Part shown: in pieces, positions 53,407-61,530 of the stretch
How the letters are laid out: every line of letters begins with the position of its first letter
Numbering within the stretch: the first letter of the stretch is position 1
Assembly (NCBI GenBank): GCA_047972135.1
Contig: JBKEAJ010000130.1
Location: 11,974 to 75,973, forward strand
Direction of reading: 5' to 3'
DNA length: 64,000 nt
Source of the DNA: JBKEAJ01 sp047972135
GTDB taxonomy: Bacteria; Bacteroidota; Bacteroidia; Bacteroidales; Prolixibacteraceae
Position numbers and translations under genes: made by a program
Notes under the pieces: generated by a model
Told to the model about the DNA's origin: nothing
Seen by the model: the letters and a program-made list of their open reading frames with translations, nothing else
The model's database searches: none

Positions 53407-53968
53407 GTAATTTGTCGGAATGCCATTTGGTTGGGTTTTCGATTATATAATCCGATATTTTTTGATATGATTCGTCGTTGCGGATGATGTGTTCGTAATA
53501 ATCCCGTTGCCATACCCGACGACCAACGGGGAATCGGGTTGGTACGTTTTTACGAAACCACATGGTTACGCCAATTTTAAATCCACGAACCATCGACCCA
53601 ATCGTTTGCGATGGCGAACGGGGATTTTGGGGCGAATGTTGATTCGCACGTACGGGATATTTTTCGCCCGGGATTTTGGGCGAATATTGATTCGCCCCTA
53701 CGATTTCGATGATGCCGTGGATGTGGTTGGGCATGATGATATGTCGATGTAATGATACCTTGGGGAAATGGTTGGGGATTTCGTTCCAACATTTTTCTGC
53801 TATCTTGCCTGCATCGTTCAATATCATTTTGTTATTGGCAATTTGACCAAATAAACATTCCCTTTTGTAGGTGCAAACCGTTACGAAATATAAACCCCGC
53901 GATGAATAATCGTAATCCCCCAAACGAATGGAACGACGATGATGTATGTCGGGATTATATTTGTTCAT
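53402..53968 (-). CDS. REP-associated tyrosine transposase (RAYT)
   Basis: A 188-residue single-strand Y1-type HUH transposase. Visible are YFVTVCTYKRECLFG, the HUH metal motif in HRHIIMPNHIHGII, and the catalytic tyrosine region VWQRDYYEHIIRND. Between the HUH and helix regions lies an insert of ~30 residues (VGANQYSPKIPG, VRANQHSPQNPRSP) that is translated from an internal copy of the REP-like palindrome (53640-53700) in frame. The gene is flanked by REP-like arrays on both sides. The domain seems intact, so it may still act on them in trans. Confidence 0.92.
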   Translation of the reverse strand: MNKYNPDIHHRRSIRLGDYDYSSRGLYFVTVCTYKRECLFGQIANNKMILNDAGKIAEKCWNEIPNHFPKVSLHRHIIMPNHIHGIIEIVGANQYSPKIPGEKYPVRANQHSPQNPRSPSQTIGSMVRGFKIGVTMWFRKNVPTRFPVGRRVWQRDYYEHIIRNDESYQKISDYIIENPTKWHSDKLR

Positions 53969-53974
53969 TATTAT

Positions 53975-54095
53975 TTTTTTTTGGCGAATATTTTGGGCGG
54001 ATGTTGATTCGCCCCTACGGGATTCGTTGGGGCGAAAATTTTCCGCCCTGTATTTTTGGGCGAATATTGATTCACCCCTACGGGATATTTTCGCC
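53975..54095. repeat. REP-like hairpin copies upstream of the RAYT gene
   Basis: Contains GGGCGGATGTTGATTCGCCCC (53996-54015), GTTGGGGCGAAAATTTTCCGCCC (in two arms) and a mutated GGGCGAATATTGATTCACCC (54058-54077). They mirror the array on the other side of the transposase and diverge more, suggesting older copies. Confidence 0.82.
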
Positions 54096-54131
54096 CTTAC
54101 TGGGCAATACTATTTGCCATTTTTTCAAGAT

Positions 54132-54518
54132 CTACACTCCAATTTCCACTACCATCATTTTTGAAATAATGCTGTTTTTAATATCCTTGTACACATCGAG
54201 GCTCGAGGCGGTGTATTTGTCTCCTGCTTTTTTGTCTATCTGCGCTATGGTGCTTTGTAGCGTTGTCAGCTCGGCGAGCAAAGCAGTGCGCTCCATCGTG
54301 AAAGTGTCGGTGTTGCAGTATGTGTTTTTGTCGGCTTGTGCTGCTGCCACGCTGCCTGTCAGAGTGTCGTAGCGGCTCTTCAGGGCTTCGTAGCTCGTGT
54401 TTAGCGCAGTAATGTCCTTTGTGATATCAACAGTGTTGTCGACCTCGGTGTTCTTGTCATTCGTACACGCCATAAAAGTAGCCAACAACAATATAAGAAT
54501 AAGGTTAAGATTTTTCAT
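54132..54518 (-). CDS. Small lipoprotein with a coiled-coil-like region
   Basis: A 128-residue predicted lipoprotein from the ATG at 54518; the longer frame from 54578 would read through REP-like DNA. The signal MKNLNLILILLLATFMAC ends at a clear lipobox cysteine. The mature part is Thr/Asp-rich and helical with heptad-like spacing (ITALNTSYEALKSRYDTL, ERTALLAELTTLQSTIAQID). No recognised domain. It is bracketed by REP-like repeats and may be a lineage-specific gene. Confidence 0.7.
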   Translation of the reverse strand: MKNLNLILILLLATFMACTNDKNTEVDNTVDITKDITALNTSYEALKSRYDTLTGSVAAAQADKNTYCNTDTFTMERTALLAELTTLQSTIAQIDKKAGDKYTASSLDVYKDIKNSIISKMMVVEIGV

Positions 54519-54560
54519 AATCGTATATTTTCTACAAATATAATTTTTTTTCCCGTTGGG

Positions 54561-54743
54561 GCGAATCAATATTCGCAAAAAAATATTCGGCCAAATCTAG
54601 GGCGAAAAATATTTCGTACGGGCGAATCAATATTCGCAAAAAAATATTCGGCCAAATCTAGGGCGAAAAATATCCCGTACGGGCGAATCAATATTCGCAA
54701 AAAAATATTCGCCCAAATCTAGGGCGAAAAATATTTCGCCCCA
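54561..54743. repeat. Three 61-bp tandem repeats before lpxH
   Basis: Units begin GCGAATCAATATTCGC at 54561, 54622 and 54683 (61-bp period) and contain AAAAAAATATTCG, CCAAATCTAGGGCG and AAAAATATTTCG. Each carries the RAYT-associated palindrome core, so this is a tandem amplification of the REP-like element. It ends 19 bases upstream of the lpxH -7 box. Confidence 0.92.
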
Positions 54744-54761
54744 ACATCGTTTTTTATTTGT

Positions 54762-54769
54762 TATATTTG
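54762..54769 (+). promoter_or_regulatory. -7 box of lpxH
   Basis: TATATTTG matches TAnnTTTG perfectly and lies 19 bases before the lpxH start codon. The region expected to carry the -33 TTTG is occupied by the last tandem repeat unit and does not match. Confidence 0.45.
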
Positions 54770-54788
54770 CATTTAGTTTTGATATAAA

Positions 54789-55577
54789 ATGCTTGAGCAT
54801 ACCGAAAATACAGATAGTAATAGCATCAGGAAGAAGGTCTACTTCGTTTCTGATGTGCATCTTGGCGTGCCCTCAGAGAGATATAGTGCCAAAGAGCGGG
54901 AAACCATTTTCCTGAGCTGGCTCAACAGCATAAAAGACAGCGCTAAGACTCTCTACATTCTCGGCGACCTGATGGACTTTTGGTTTGAATATAAGCGAGT
55001 GGTGCCAAAGGGTTTTGTTAGGACTTTTGCCAAACTTGCAGAGTTTGTAGAGGACGGAATAGAGGTCAACTTTTTTAGCGGAAACCATGATATGTGGGTG
55101 CGAGACTACTTCCAAAAGGAACTGGGACTGAATGTCTACCATGGAGTGAGAACTGTTGACATCATGGGTAAAATATTTTTCCTCGGGCATGGCGACGAAC
55201 TGGACTCTAACGATAAGGGATACTTACTACTAAGAAAGGGCTTATTCACCAACAAACTGGCACGCTGTCTGTTCAGATGGTTTCACCCCGACTTAGGAGT
55301 GTTGCTGGGACAGGCATGGTCGAACAGAAAACCGTCGGGCTACAAGCTCATCTGGGAGTTTAAGGGCAAGGAGAAAGAGGGAATATACATATCCGCCGAA
55401 AAAGAACTGACAAAAAAGCATATAGACTATTTTGTCTTTGGGCATCGCCACCTTAAGCTGCAACAGACCATGAGCAACAATCGCAGCCAATTTATTATTC
55501 TCGGCGAGTGGGTTCAAACATTTTGTTTCGGCGAATTTGATGGATTTACATTTAATTTGAATAGCTTTGTAAAATAA
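54789..55577 (+). CDS. lpxH: UDP-2,3-diacylglucosamine diphosphatase
   Basis: A 262-residue calcineurin-like phosphoesterase of the lipid A pathway, releasing UMP to give lipid X. Metal-binding motifs are in order: VSDVHLG, ILGDLMDFWFEY, SGNHDMWV, FLGHGDELD and FVFGHRH. It is a peripheral membrane enzyme by family. It lies 37 bases before the FabH-type gene. The unusual 61-bp repeats sit just upstream. Confidence 0.93.
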   Translation: MLEHTENTDSNSIRKKVYFVSDVHLGVPSERYSAKERETIFLSWLNSIKDSAKTLYILGDLMDFWFEYKRVVPKGFVRTFAKLAEFVEDGIEVNFFSGNHDMWVRDYFQKELGLNVYHGVRTVDIMGKIFFLGHGDELDSNDKGYLLLRKGLFTNKLARCLFRWFHPDLGVLLGQAWSNRKPSGYKLIWEFKGKEKEGIYISAEKELTKKHIDYFVFGHRHLKLQQTMSNNRSQFIILGEWVQTFCFGEFDGFTFNLNSFVK

Positions 55578-55614
55578 TTAGTAACGGCTCGTTGAATATT
55601 GACAGAACGCAAAA

Positions 55615-56694
55615 ATGAATAGATACCTTAAAATTGTAGCTACCGGCTCTTATTTGCCTGAAAGGATTATTAAAAATAGTGATTTCCTTGACTTTAAGTT
55701 TATTGACCCGAAGACAGGCATGCCCTTCGACAAGTCGAACGATGAGATTATATCGAAATTTAAAGATATTACAAATATCGAGGAACGACGCTGGGTGAAC
55801 GACAATCAGACCTGCTCGGACATTGCAGCTCTTGCGGCAAAGAATGCACTGGAATCGGGCAATATCAATCCCGACGAGCTTGATTTTATTATCGTTGCTC
55901 ACAATTTTGGAGATGTAAAAGCAGGAACCCTGCAAACCGACATACTGCCGTCAATAGCCAACAAAGTGAAGGCTACACTGGGAATTAAAAGATCCGAGTG
56001 TATTTGCCATGACGTCATTGCAGGATGTCCAGGCTGGACACAGTCGATGATTACGGCAAATGCTTACATTAAAGCAGGAGACTTCAATATGGGACTGGTG
56101 ATAGGAGCAGACACCCTCTCCCGCATTATCGACGACAGCAGCAGGGATGCCATGATTTTTGCAGACGGTGCAGGTGCTACCGTCGTAAAAGCCGTCGAGA
56201 GCGACACACCCACAGGACTTATATCGCACCACAGCCAAAGCGACTCAATACCTTATGCAAATATCCTTACTTTCGATGCTCCCATCGACAAAAAGAAGTG
56301 GAACGGCAAAGATAAGTTTATATATATGGAAGGGCGAAAAGTCTACGTATATGCACTCAATAACGTGCCAAAGGTGGTAAAAACGAGTATCGACAAGGCA
56401 GGTATAGACCTGTCGGACATCAAGAAAGTACTCATCCATCAGGCAAACGAAAAAATGGATGAGGCGATATTGGAGAGAGTTTTCAAACTATACGGCAAAG
56501 ACTCCTATGACAAGGACGTAATGCCTATGACTATCAACAAGTTTGGCAATTCATCGGTAGCGACAGTGCCCACAATGCTTGACCTAATTATGAAGTCAAA
56601 TCTTCAAAATCATACTATTGCCGAAGGCGACTATGTAATATTCGCATCAGTGGGTGCAGGCATGAATATAAACTCAATTGTTTATCGGTTTTAG
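55615..56694 (+). CDS. 3-oxoacyl-ACP synthase III (FabH-like)
   Basis: A 359-residue thiolase-fold condensing enzyme. The Cys-His-Asn triad is visible: DVIAGCPGWTQ, KKVLIHQANEKM and NKFGNSSVATVPT. It has a family-typical TGSYLPERIIKN start and a longer N-terminal loop than Escherichia coli FabH. It probably starts fatty acid synthesis from acetyl- or branched-chain acyl-CoA, the usual situation in Bacteroidota with iso/anteiso lipids, but dedicated roles in other acyl products cannot be excluded. Confidence 0.9.
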   Translation: MNRYLKIVATGSYLPERIIKNSDFLDFKFIDPKTGMPFDKSNDEIISKFKDITNIEERRWVNDNQTCSDIAALAAKNALESGNINPDELDFIIVAHNFGDVKAGTLQTDILPSIANKVKATLGIKRSECICHDVIAGCPGWTQSMITANAYIKAGDFNMGLVIGADTLSRIIDDSSRDAMIFADGAGATVVKAVESDTPTGLISHHSQSDSIPYANILTFDAPIDKKKWNGKDKFIYMEGRKVYVYALNNVPKVVKTSIDKAGIDLSDIKKVLIHQANEKMDEAILERVFKLYGKDSYDKDVMPMTINKFGNSSVATVPTMLDLIMKSNLQNHTIAEGDYVIFASVGAGMNINSIVYRF

Positions 56695-57052
56695 GCAGAC
56701 ATGTGCGGTGCAGGTTTAATCGTTTAGGGTTTAGGGTTTAGGGTTTAGGGTTTAGGGTTTAGGGTTTAAAAAATGCTATATGCCATATGCTTTAGGCTAT
56801 AAGCGAGCAGCCGATAAATAAACGTCATTGCGAGGAGCTGGCGACGAAGCAATCTCTACCTACAAAGAGCAGATTGCCACGCTGCGCTCGCAATGACGGC
56901 GGACAAAGCAGATTGCCACGCTAACGCTCGCAATGACGGCAAATCTAATGGCTATTCACTAAAACTGCCTACCCACACAAAACATTATAGAACTGATTTT
57001 TTTGATTAAAATATTTCGTACCTTCGCCCCCTTGAAATCAAACATTTAGGAA
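56695..57052. repeat. Repeat mosaic with heptamer array and double palindromic element
   Basis: Bases 56722-56763 are six GTTTAGG heptamers, followed by GTTTAAAAAATGC, a TATATGCCATATGC module and CTATAAGCGAGCAGCCGATAA. A palindromic element fills 56824-56897 and its right half is repeated to 56937. The last ~110 bases are unique leader with a -7-like TACCTTCG at 57019-57026, one base off consensus, as a possible promoter for the GreA/Rnk-like gene. Confidence 0.85.
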
Positions 57053-57463
57053 ATGAGCAAATTAATAGTTAACAGCTTAGATTACAAGCGCATAAAAGAC
57101 TGCATCAGCAATGCAATACAGGTGAAATCAATAAATAAATCTGAAGCTGCGATTTTGATGAAGGAACTGAATAATGCCACTATCGTGGAGCCTCAGTCCA
57201 TACCATCCAACGTAGTAACAATGAACTCAATAGTAAAACTGAGCTTTGTAAGCAGCAGTAAACAGGTGCAATTCCAAATAGTATATCCCGAAAATGCGAA
57301 TATCAAGGAAAATAAAATATCTATTTTCTCGCCAATCGCAACGGCTCTGATAGGATATAGCATCGGCAACGAAATTGAATGGCTCGTTCCGTCGGGACTT
57401 ACAAAAATCAGAATCGACGAAATAATATATCAGCCCGAAGCCGCGGGCGATTTTGACCTTTAA
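57053..57463 (+). CDS. GreA/GreB/Rnk-family protein
   Basis: A 136-residue protein with the C-terminal domain of transcript cleavage factors (VVTMNSIVKLSFVSSSKQVQF, YPENANIKENKISIFSPIATALIGYSIG, in part). The N-terminal coiled coil of GreA is short and different, as in Rnk. Rnk-type proteins bind RNA polymerase's secondary channel without Gre activity. The assignment is to the domain family, not to a specific activity. Confidence 0.85.
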   Translation: MSKLIVNSLDYKRIKDCISNAIQVKSINKSEAAILMKELNNATIVEPQSIPSNVVTMNSIVKLSFVSSSKQVQFQIVYPENANIKENKISIFSPIATALIGYSIGNEIEWLVPSGLTKIRIDEIIYQPEAAGDFDL

Positions 57464-57474
57464 CAAATCGACAC

Positions 57475-58044
57475 ATGGACGCTTTCCTAGACGGAGCTAC
57501 ATTTACTTATATCGTGCTGCCTCTGCTGATATTCTTGGCTAGAGTGGCAGACGTTAGCATTGGCACCATACGCATTGTGATGGTTTCGAAAGGTCATAAG
57601 TTTCTTGCCCCAATATTGGGATTTTTTGAAATATTGATATTGCTAATGGCAATTTCAAAGATTTTTGAAAACCTCGACAATTGGGCGTGCTTTTTTGGCT
57701 ATGCACTTGGCTTTGCCACAGGCAACTACGTGGGCTTGTGCATAGAGGAAAAACTCGCCGTAGGAATCGTGAAACTGCAAATCATAACTCGCCACAACGC
57801 AGAACAACTAATTGAAAATCTGATAAATGCAGGATATGGCATCACTCACCACGACGCACAAGGAAGTAGCGAAACCGTGAGTATAATATACAGCATGATT
57901 AAACGCTCCGAAATAAAACGAATGGAGGAAATAATAAAATCTACCAACCCAAAGGCTTTTTATTCAATTGAGGACGTAAAAGCAGTGAAGCAAGGCGTCT
58001 TCCCTGCATCAAGCCCTCGCTTTCGTTGGCGAAAAGGGAAATAG
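57475..58044 (+). CDS. DUF2179/UPF0316 membrane protein
   Basis: A 189-residue protein with about three N-terminal transmembrane helices (FLARVADVSIGTIRIVMVSKG is a family signature) and a C-terminal DUF2179 domain (IITRHNAEQLIENLINAGYGITHHDAQG). The gap to the previous gene is 11 bases. The family is widespread and its function unproven; DUF2179 domains in other proteins are suspected to sense a small ligand. Confidence 0.9.
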   Translation: MDAFLDGATFTYIVLPLLIFLARVADVSIGTIRIVMVSKGHKFLAPILGFFEILILLMAISKIFENLDNWACFFGYALGFATGNYVGLCIEEKLAVGIVKLQIITRHNAEQLIENLINAGYGITHHDAQGSSETVSIIYSMIKRSEIKRMEEIIKSTNPKAFYSIEDVKAVKQGVFPASSPRFRWRKGK

Positions 58045-58046
58045 AT

Positions 58047-59423
58047 TTACTTCCCGATGCAAAAATGCTTAAAGATGTTGCCCAGAACGTCCCTATCCGT
58101 ATCAATCTCTCCCGTTATTGAGCCTAGATGAGCCAAACAATCACGCAGATGGAAGGACAAAAGGTCGTTGGACAAGCCTATTTCAATGCCACTACTAACC
58201 TCCTCCAAAGACTTTAATGACTCCTTTAAGGCTTGATAGTGGCGGACATTGCTGAGTACCACATCGGAATTGCCTTTCAGAGCTTCAACAGATGTCAACA
58301 GCCTCTGTTTCAGCATATCAATATTCAGTTTATTTTTAGCTGATATGCTGAGGCTTTCTAGCTTTTTGTCGAAGGTAATGACACTGTCGTCTGCAAGAAC
58401 TCCCTCGTCTATCTTGTTTTTTACCAACAACATAGTGCTAGTCGGAGAGTATAACTCCTCTATCGCTTTGTTTATCTCGCTGACAGAGGTGTTAAGGCTA
58501 TCGTAGAGATAAATGATTATCTGCGCCTTTCCCGCTTTTTCTTTGGCTCGCTCCACACCGATAGCTTCAATTGCATCTGCAGTGTCTCGCAAACCTGCCG
58601 TGTCTATAAAACGAAACAGCACACCGTTTATCGTACAGGTTTCTTCAATCGTGTCGCGGGTGGTACCTGCAATATCGCTGACTATCGCCCTATCCTCGTG
58701 TAGCAATGTGTTAAGTAGTGTTGATTTACCAACATTGGGCTTGCCGACTATTGCCACAGGAACACCATCCTTAATGGCGTTGCCATAGGCAAAAGAGTTT
58801 ATCAAAGATTTCGCTTTGTTTGTCAGATTTGATAAAAGTCTTTTTAGCTCATCACGATTGGCAAACTCCACATCCTCCTCACCAAAATCAAGCTCTAGCT
58901 CTAGCAGGGAGGTGAAATGTATCAAGTCCTTACGCATTTCGTGCAGCTCTCCCGAAACGCCCCCCGACAACTGGCTCATTGCCAGTCGATGCTCTGCCTG
59001 CGACTGCGAGGATATCAAATCAGCCACCGCCTCCGCCTGTAACAAATCTAACTTACCATTGAAAAAAGCACGCTGTGTAAACTCTCCCGGCTCAGCCAGA
59101 CGTGCTCCATTATCTGTCAGTGTCATAATAATGCGCCTCTCAATGTAAGACGATGCATGACAAGAGATTTCAACAAGGTTCTCGCCTGTATATGAGCGTG
59201 GAGCTTTAAAGACAGTTACCAAGACCTCGTCAATTTTCTCACTGTTATTCAGAAAGTTACCAAAGAACACACGCTTGTCGGAGATGCTCAGCTTAGTCTT
59301 AGATACCGCCTCAAAACATAAGTCTATTATACTGAGAGCTTGCCCGCCCGACATTCTTATCAGCGAAATAGCTCCGCCGCTTCCGCTTGCCTTTGCACAA
59401 ATACAGTCTTTTTCGTAGTACAT
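58047..59423 (-). CDS. mnmE: tRNA modification GTPase MnmE
   Basis: A 458-residue GTPase that works with MnmG to install the 5-carboxymethylaminomethyl (or related) group on U34 of tRNAs. Seen: N-terminal tetrahydrofolate-binding domain (CICAKASGSGGAISLIRMSG), helical domain, G1 GKPNVGKSTLLNTL, G2/G3 IAGTTRDTIEE and DTAGLRDT, G4 VKNKID, and the invariant C-terminal CIGK cysteine. It converges with the DUF2179 gene, stop codons two bases apart. Confidence 0.97.
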   Translation of the reverse strand: MYYEKDCICAKASGSGGAISLIRMSGGQALSIIDLCFEAVSKTKLSISDKRVFFGNFLNNSEKIDEVLVTVFKAPRSYTGENLVEISCHASSYIERRIIMTLTDNGARLAEPGEFTQRAFFNGKLDLLQAEAVADLISSQSQAEHRLAMSQLSGGVSGELHEMRKDLIHFTSLLELELDFGEEDVEFANRDELKRLLSNLTNKAKSLINSFAYGNAIKDGVPVAIVGKPNVGKSTLLNTLLHEDRAIVSDIAGTTRDTIEETCTINGVLFRFIDTAGLRDTADAIEAIGVERAKEKAGKAQIIIYLYDSLNTSVSEINKAIEELYSPTSTMLLVKNKIDEGVLADDSVITFDKKLESLSISAKNKLNIDMLKQRLLTSVEALKGNSDVVLSNVRHYQALKESLKSLEEVSSGIEIGLSNDLLSFHLRDCLAHLGSITGEIDTDRDVLGNIFKHFCIGK

Positions 59424-59488
59424 TTCTTAGATTTTCAGACTCTCAGACATCAGTCGGATTTTCAGACATCAGACCTGACAGCTTTTTG

Positions 59489-59496
59489 CAAAAGTA
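59489..59496 (-). promoter_or_regulatory. -7 box of mnmE
   Basis: On the minus strand TACTTTTG matches TAnnTTTG and is 65 bases upstream of the mnmE start codon. The expected -33 site shows only GTTTC near 59513-59517. Confidence 0.45.
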
Positions 59497-59514
59497 ATAT
59501 TTTAAAAGCTATGA

Positions 59515-59793
59515 AACTAATGTAGAGACCCTGCATGCAGGGCAAACGCATCTAAATTATTTACGGCTCTATCACGAATAAAGCGGGGAATGGTATAAAT
59601 ACAATGTTGAATCGTTTAATAGGCTATAAGCGAACAGCCGATAAATGAACGTCATTGCGAGGAGCCAGCGACGAAGCAATCTCCTGCAACAGAGAACAGA
59701 TTGCCACGCTATCGCTCGCAATGACGGCGGACAAAACAGATTGCCACGCTTCGCTCGCAATGACAATAGAAAAATGGAGAATGGGAATAAAAA
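59515..59793. repeat. Repeat mosaic between mnmE and SRP RNA
   Basis: Includes the perfect palindrome CCCTGCATGCAGGG (59529-59542), GAACAGCCGATAAATG, and a palindromic element at 59651-59725 with an extra right half to 59764. The tail, read on the minus strand, begins the T-rich sequence after the SRP RNA 3' end. Confidence 0.85.
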
Positions 59794-59894
59794 GTGGGTA
59801 AGCTGACTGCATCGCACCGCTACAACCGCCTACCCTTGCTGTCTTCCGACCCTGGGGGATTCAGCAGGAGCTGGTCGTACAGGACTTACCCGGC
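59794..59894 (-). ncRNA. ffs: Signal recognition particle RNA (4.5S type)
   Basis: About 101 bases on the minus strand. The transcript would start near GCCGGGTAAG and end CTTACCC, giving a closing stem GGGTAAG/CTTACCC. The apical domain carries CCCCCAGGGTCGGAAGACAGC followed by AAGGGTAGG, corresponding to the Ffh-binding GGAAG tetraloop region and internal loops of domain IV. A TTTTT tract follows the 3' end. It is the short bacterial form without an Alu domain. Ends are placed from the stem, so they may be off by a few bases. Confidence 0.88.
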
Positions 59895-59895
59895 G

Positions 59896-59926
59896 CAAAG
59901 GTATATAAAAATCATATATCTGCAAA
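59896..59926 (-). promoter_or_regulatory. Consensus promoter of the SRP RNA
   Basis: On the minus strand TTTG (59923-59926), exactly 19 bases, then TACCTTTG (59896-59903): a perfect match to the Bacteroidota vegetative promoter. The RNA 5' end lies immediately downstream. It is the best promoter in the window and a reference for judging others. Confidence 0.88.
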
Positions 59927-59947
59927 AATCTACATCCATATTTTTCT

Positions 59948-59955
59948 TATCTTTG
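59948..59955 (+). promoter_or_regulatory. -7 box of the DUF4199 gene, divergent from SRP RNA
   Basis: TATCTTTG matches TAnnTTTG perfectly, 19 bases before the start codon of the DUF4199 gene. No -33 TTTG is at the standard spacing. It shares a ~50-base divergent promoter region with the SRP RNA. Confidence 0.5.
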
Positions 59956-59974
59956 CGTGTTCAATAGATAAAAT

Positions 59975-60484
59975 ATGCAACAAGAGAACAGACACTTGCA
60001 ACAAGATTATAGACCTTCACCAAAGCAATCGCTTCTGAGTAATGCGCTTCTCGTGGGCGGCATTTTTTCGGTGGTTTCGATTCTAGGCTTGACTTTAATT
60101 CCGATATTGGGAAGTATCTCTTTGCCGCTGCTGTTTATGTTGTGGGCTTTGGTGTGTAGAAACTATGTGAGAGAAAAAGGAAATGGCGTGAGAACTTCGT
60201 ACGGAGAACTACTATCGCGAAATACGATGATAAGCTTTATGGCTTCACCTTTTTGCGGATTTGCAAACCTCCTTTACGCAAAAATTATAGACCCTGAAGG
60301 ATTTAATGAAACAATGAAACAAAGCATTGAACTCCTGAATTTCTCTGCACAACAACAAGAAATGTTTGATAAAATATCGGAATCGGCGTTTATGATGTTC
60401 TTTGCGAATGCAATGGGCTTTATCTTTATGAGCATGTTTGTCGTATTAATCGTATCGCTGTTTTACATAAGAAGGAAAAAATAA
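59975..60484 (+). CDS. DUF4199 membrane protein
   Basis: A 169-residue protein with four predicted transmembrane helices (LLVGGIFSVVSILGLTLIPI, SISLPLLFMLWALVC, and two near the C-terminus). DUF4199 proteins are common in Bacteroidota and are usually encoded directly before a GT2 glycosyltransferase, as here with a 1-base overlap (TAATG). They may assist a lipid-linked sugar step. Function is not established. Confidence 0.88.
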   Translation: MQQENRHLQQDYRPSPKQSLLSNALLVGGIFSVVSILGLTLIPILGSISLPLLFMLWALVCRNYVREKGNGVRTSYGELLSRNTMISFMASPFCGFANLLYAKIIDPEGFNETMKQSIELLNFSAQQQEMFDKISESAFMMFFANAMGFIFMSMFVVLIVSLFYIRRKK

Positions 60485-61455
60485 TGGATATATCTGTAAT
60501 AGTACCACTATACAACGAGGAGGAATCCTTGCCCGAACTGGAAAAATGGATAGATAGGGTGATGAAAGAAAATAATCTCTCCTACGAGATAGTGTTTGTG
60601 AACGACGGTAGCAATGACAAGTCTGCCGATGTAATAAAAACATTGGCAACAGAAAATAAGAATGTCAGAGGAGTGAGTTTCAGACGTAACTACGGGAAGT
60701 CGGCAGCACTGTTCTGTGGCTTTGAAAAGGCTGAAGGCGACGTGGTTATAACTATGGATGCCGACCTGCAAGACAGCCCCGACGAAATACCCGGACTGTT
60801 TCACATGATAAAAAAAGAAAAATATGACCTTGTATCAGGATGGAAGAAAAAAAGATACGACTCTAAACTGACAAAAAATATCCCCAGCAAATTTTATAAC
60901 TATGTCGCCAGAAAAGTGTCGGGAACAAAGCTCCACGACATGAACTGCGGACTGAAAGCATACCGCAAGAATGTTATCAAAAGCGTGGAAGTGTATGGCG
61001 AAATGCACAGATACATACCCGTTCTTGCTAAACAAGCAGGATTTAACAATATCGGCGAAAAAGTAGTGGAACACCGCAAACGTCAGTACGGTACTACCAA
61101 ATTCGGAATGGACAGATTTGTAAATGGCTTCCTCGACCTGATGACAATAACTTTCATGTCAAAATTTGGCAAAAGACCTATGCATTTCTTCGGACTCATT
61201 GGTACGATGTTTATATTGCTCGGAATTGTATTCACCTTATTGATAGGTGCATACAAATGGTATGCTCTGAATAAGGGACTAAATATGCCACTAGTTACAG
61301 ACCTCCCGTACTTCTACATCGCCATAACAACTATTATCATCGGAAGCCAAATGTTTCTTGCAGGTTTTCTTGGAGAACTTATTACACGTAATTCGCAAGA
61401 AAGAAATGTATATTTGATTGAAGAAGAAATAGGATATAAGAAGATAATTAGTTGA
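60484..61455 (+). CDS. GT2 glycosyltransferase, dolichol-phosphate-mannosyltransferase-like
   Basis: A 323-residue membrane enzyme. The GT-A domain has ISVIVPLYNEEESLP, FVNDGSNDKS and DADLQDSPDEIP (DxD), and a C-terminal RRQYG-like KRQYGTTKFG. Two C-terminal transmembrane helices (GLIGTMFILLGIVFTLLIGAY, IAITTIIIGSQMFLAGFLG, in part) match the ArnC/GtrB group that loads a sugar onto undecaprenyl phosphate. It is coupled to the DUF4199 gene. Confidence 0.92.
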   Translation: MDISVIVPLYNEEESLPELEKWIDRVMKENNLSYEIVFVNDGSNDKSADVIKTLATENKNVRGVSFRRNYGKSAALFCGFEKAEGDVVITMDADLQDSPDEIPGLFHMIKKEKYDLVSGWKKKRYDSKLTKNIPSKFYNYVARKVSGTKLHDMNCGLKAYRKNVIKSVEVYGEMHRYIPVLAKQAGFNNIGEKVVEHRKRQYGTTKFGMDRFVNGFLDLMTITFMSKFGKRPMHFFGLIGTMFILLGIVFTLLIGAYKWYALNKGLNMPLVTDLPYFYIAITTIIIGSQMFLAGFLGELITRNSQERNVYLIEEEIGYKKIIS

Positions 61456-61530
61456 TGTGGTAATTTGAATACAAACTGTCAGTCGGAGTATCTAATTATC
61501 TGAATATCTGAGCATCATAAAATTGAATAT

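Noticed and set aside
53150..54743. CRISPR array
   Set aside because: The units contain hairpins and run in tandem without unique spacers, no cas gene is near, and a RAYT transposase explains them.
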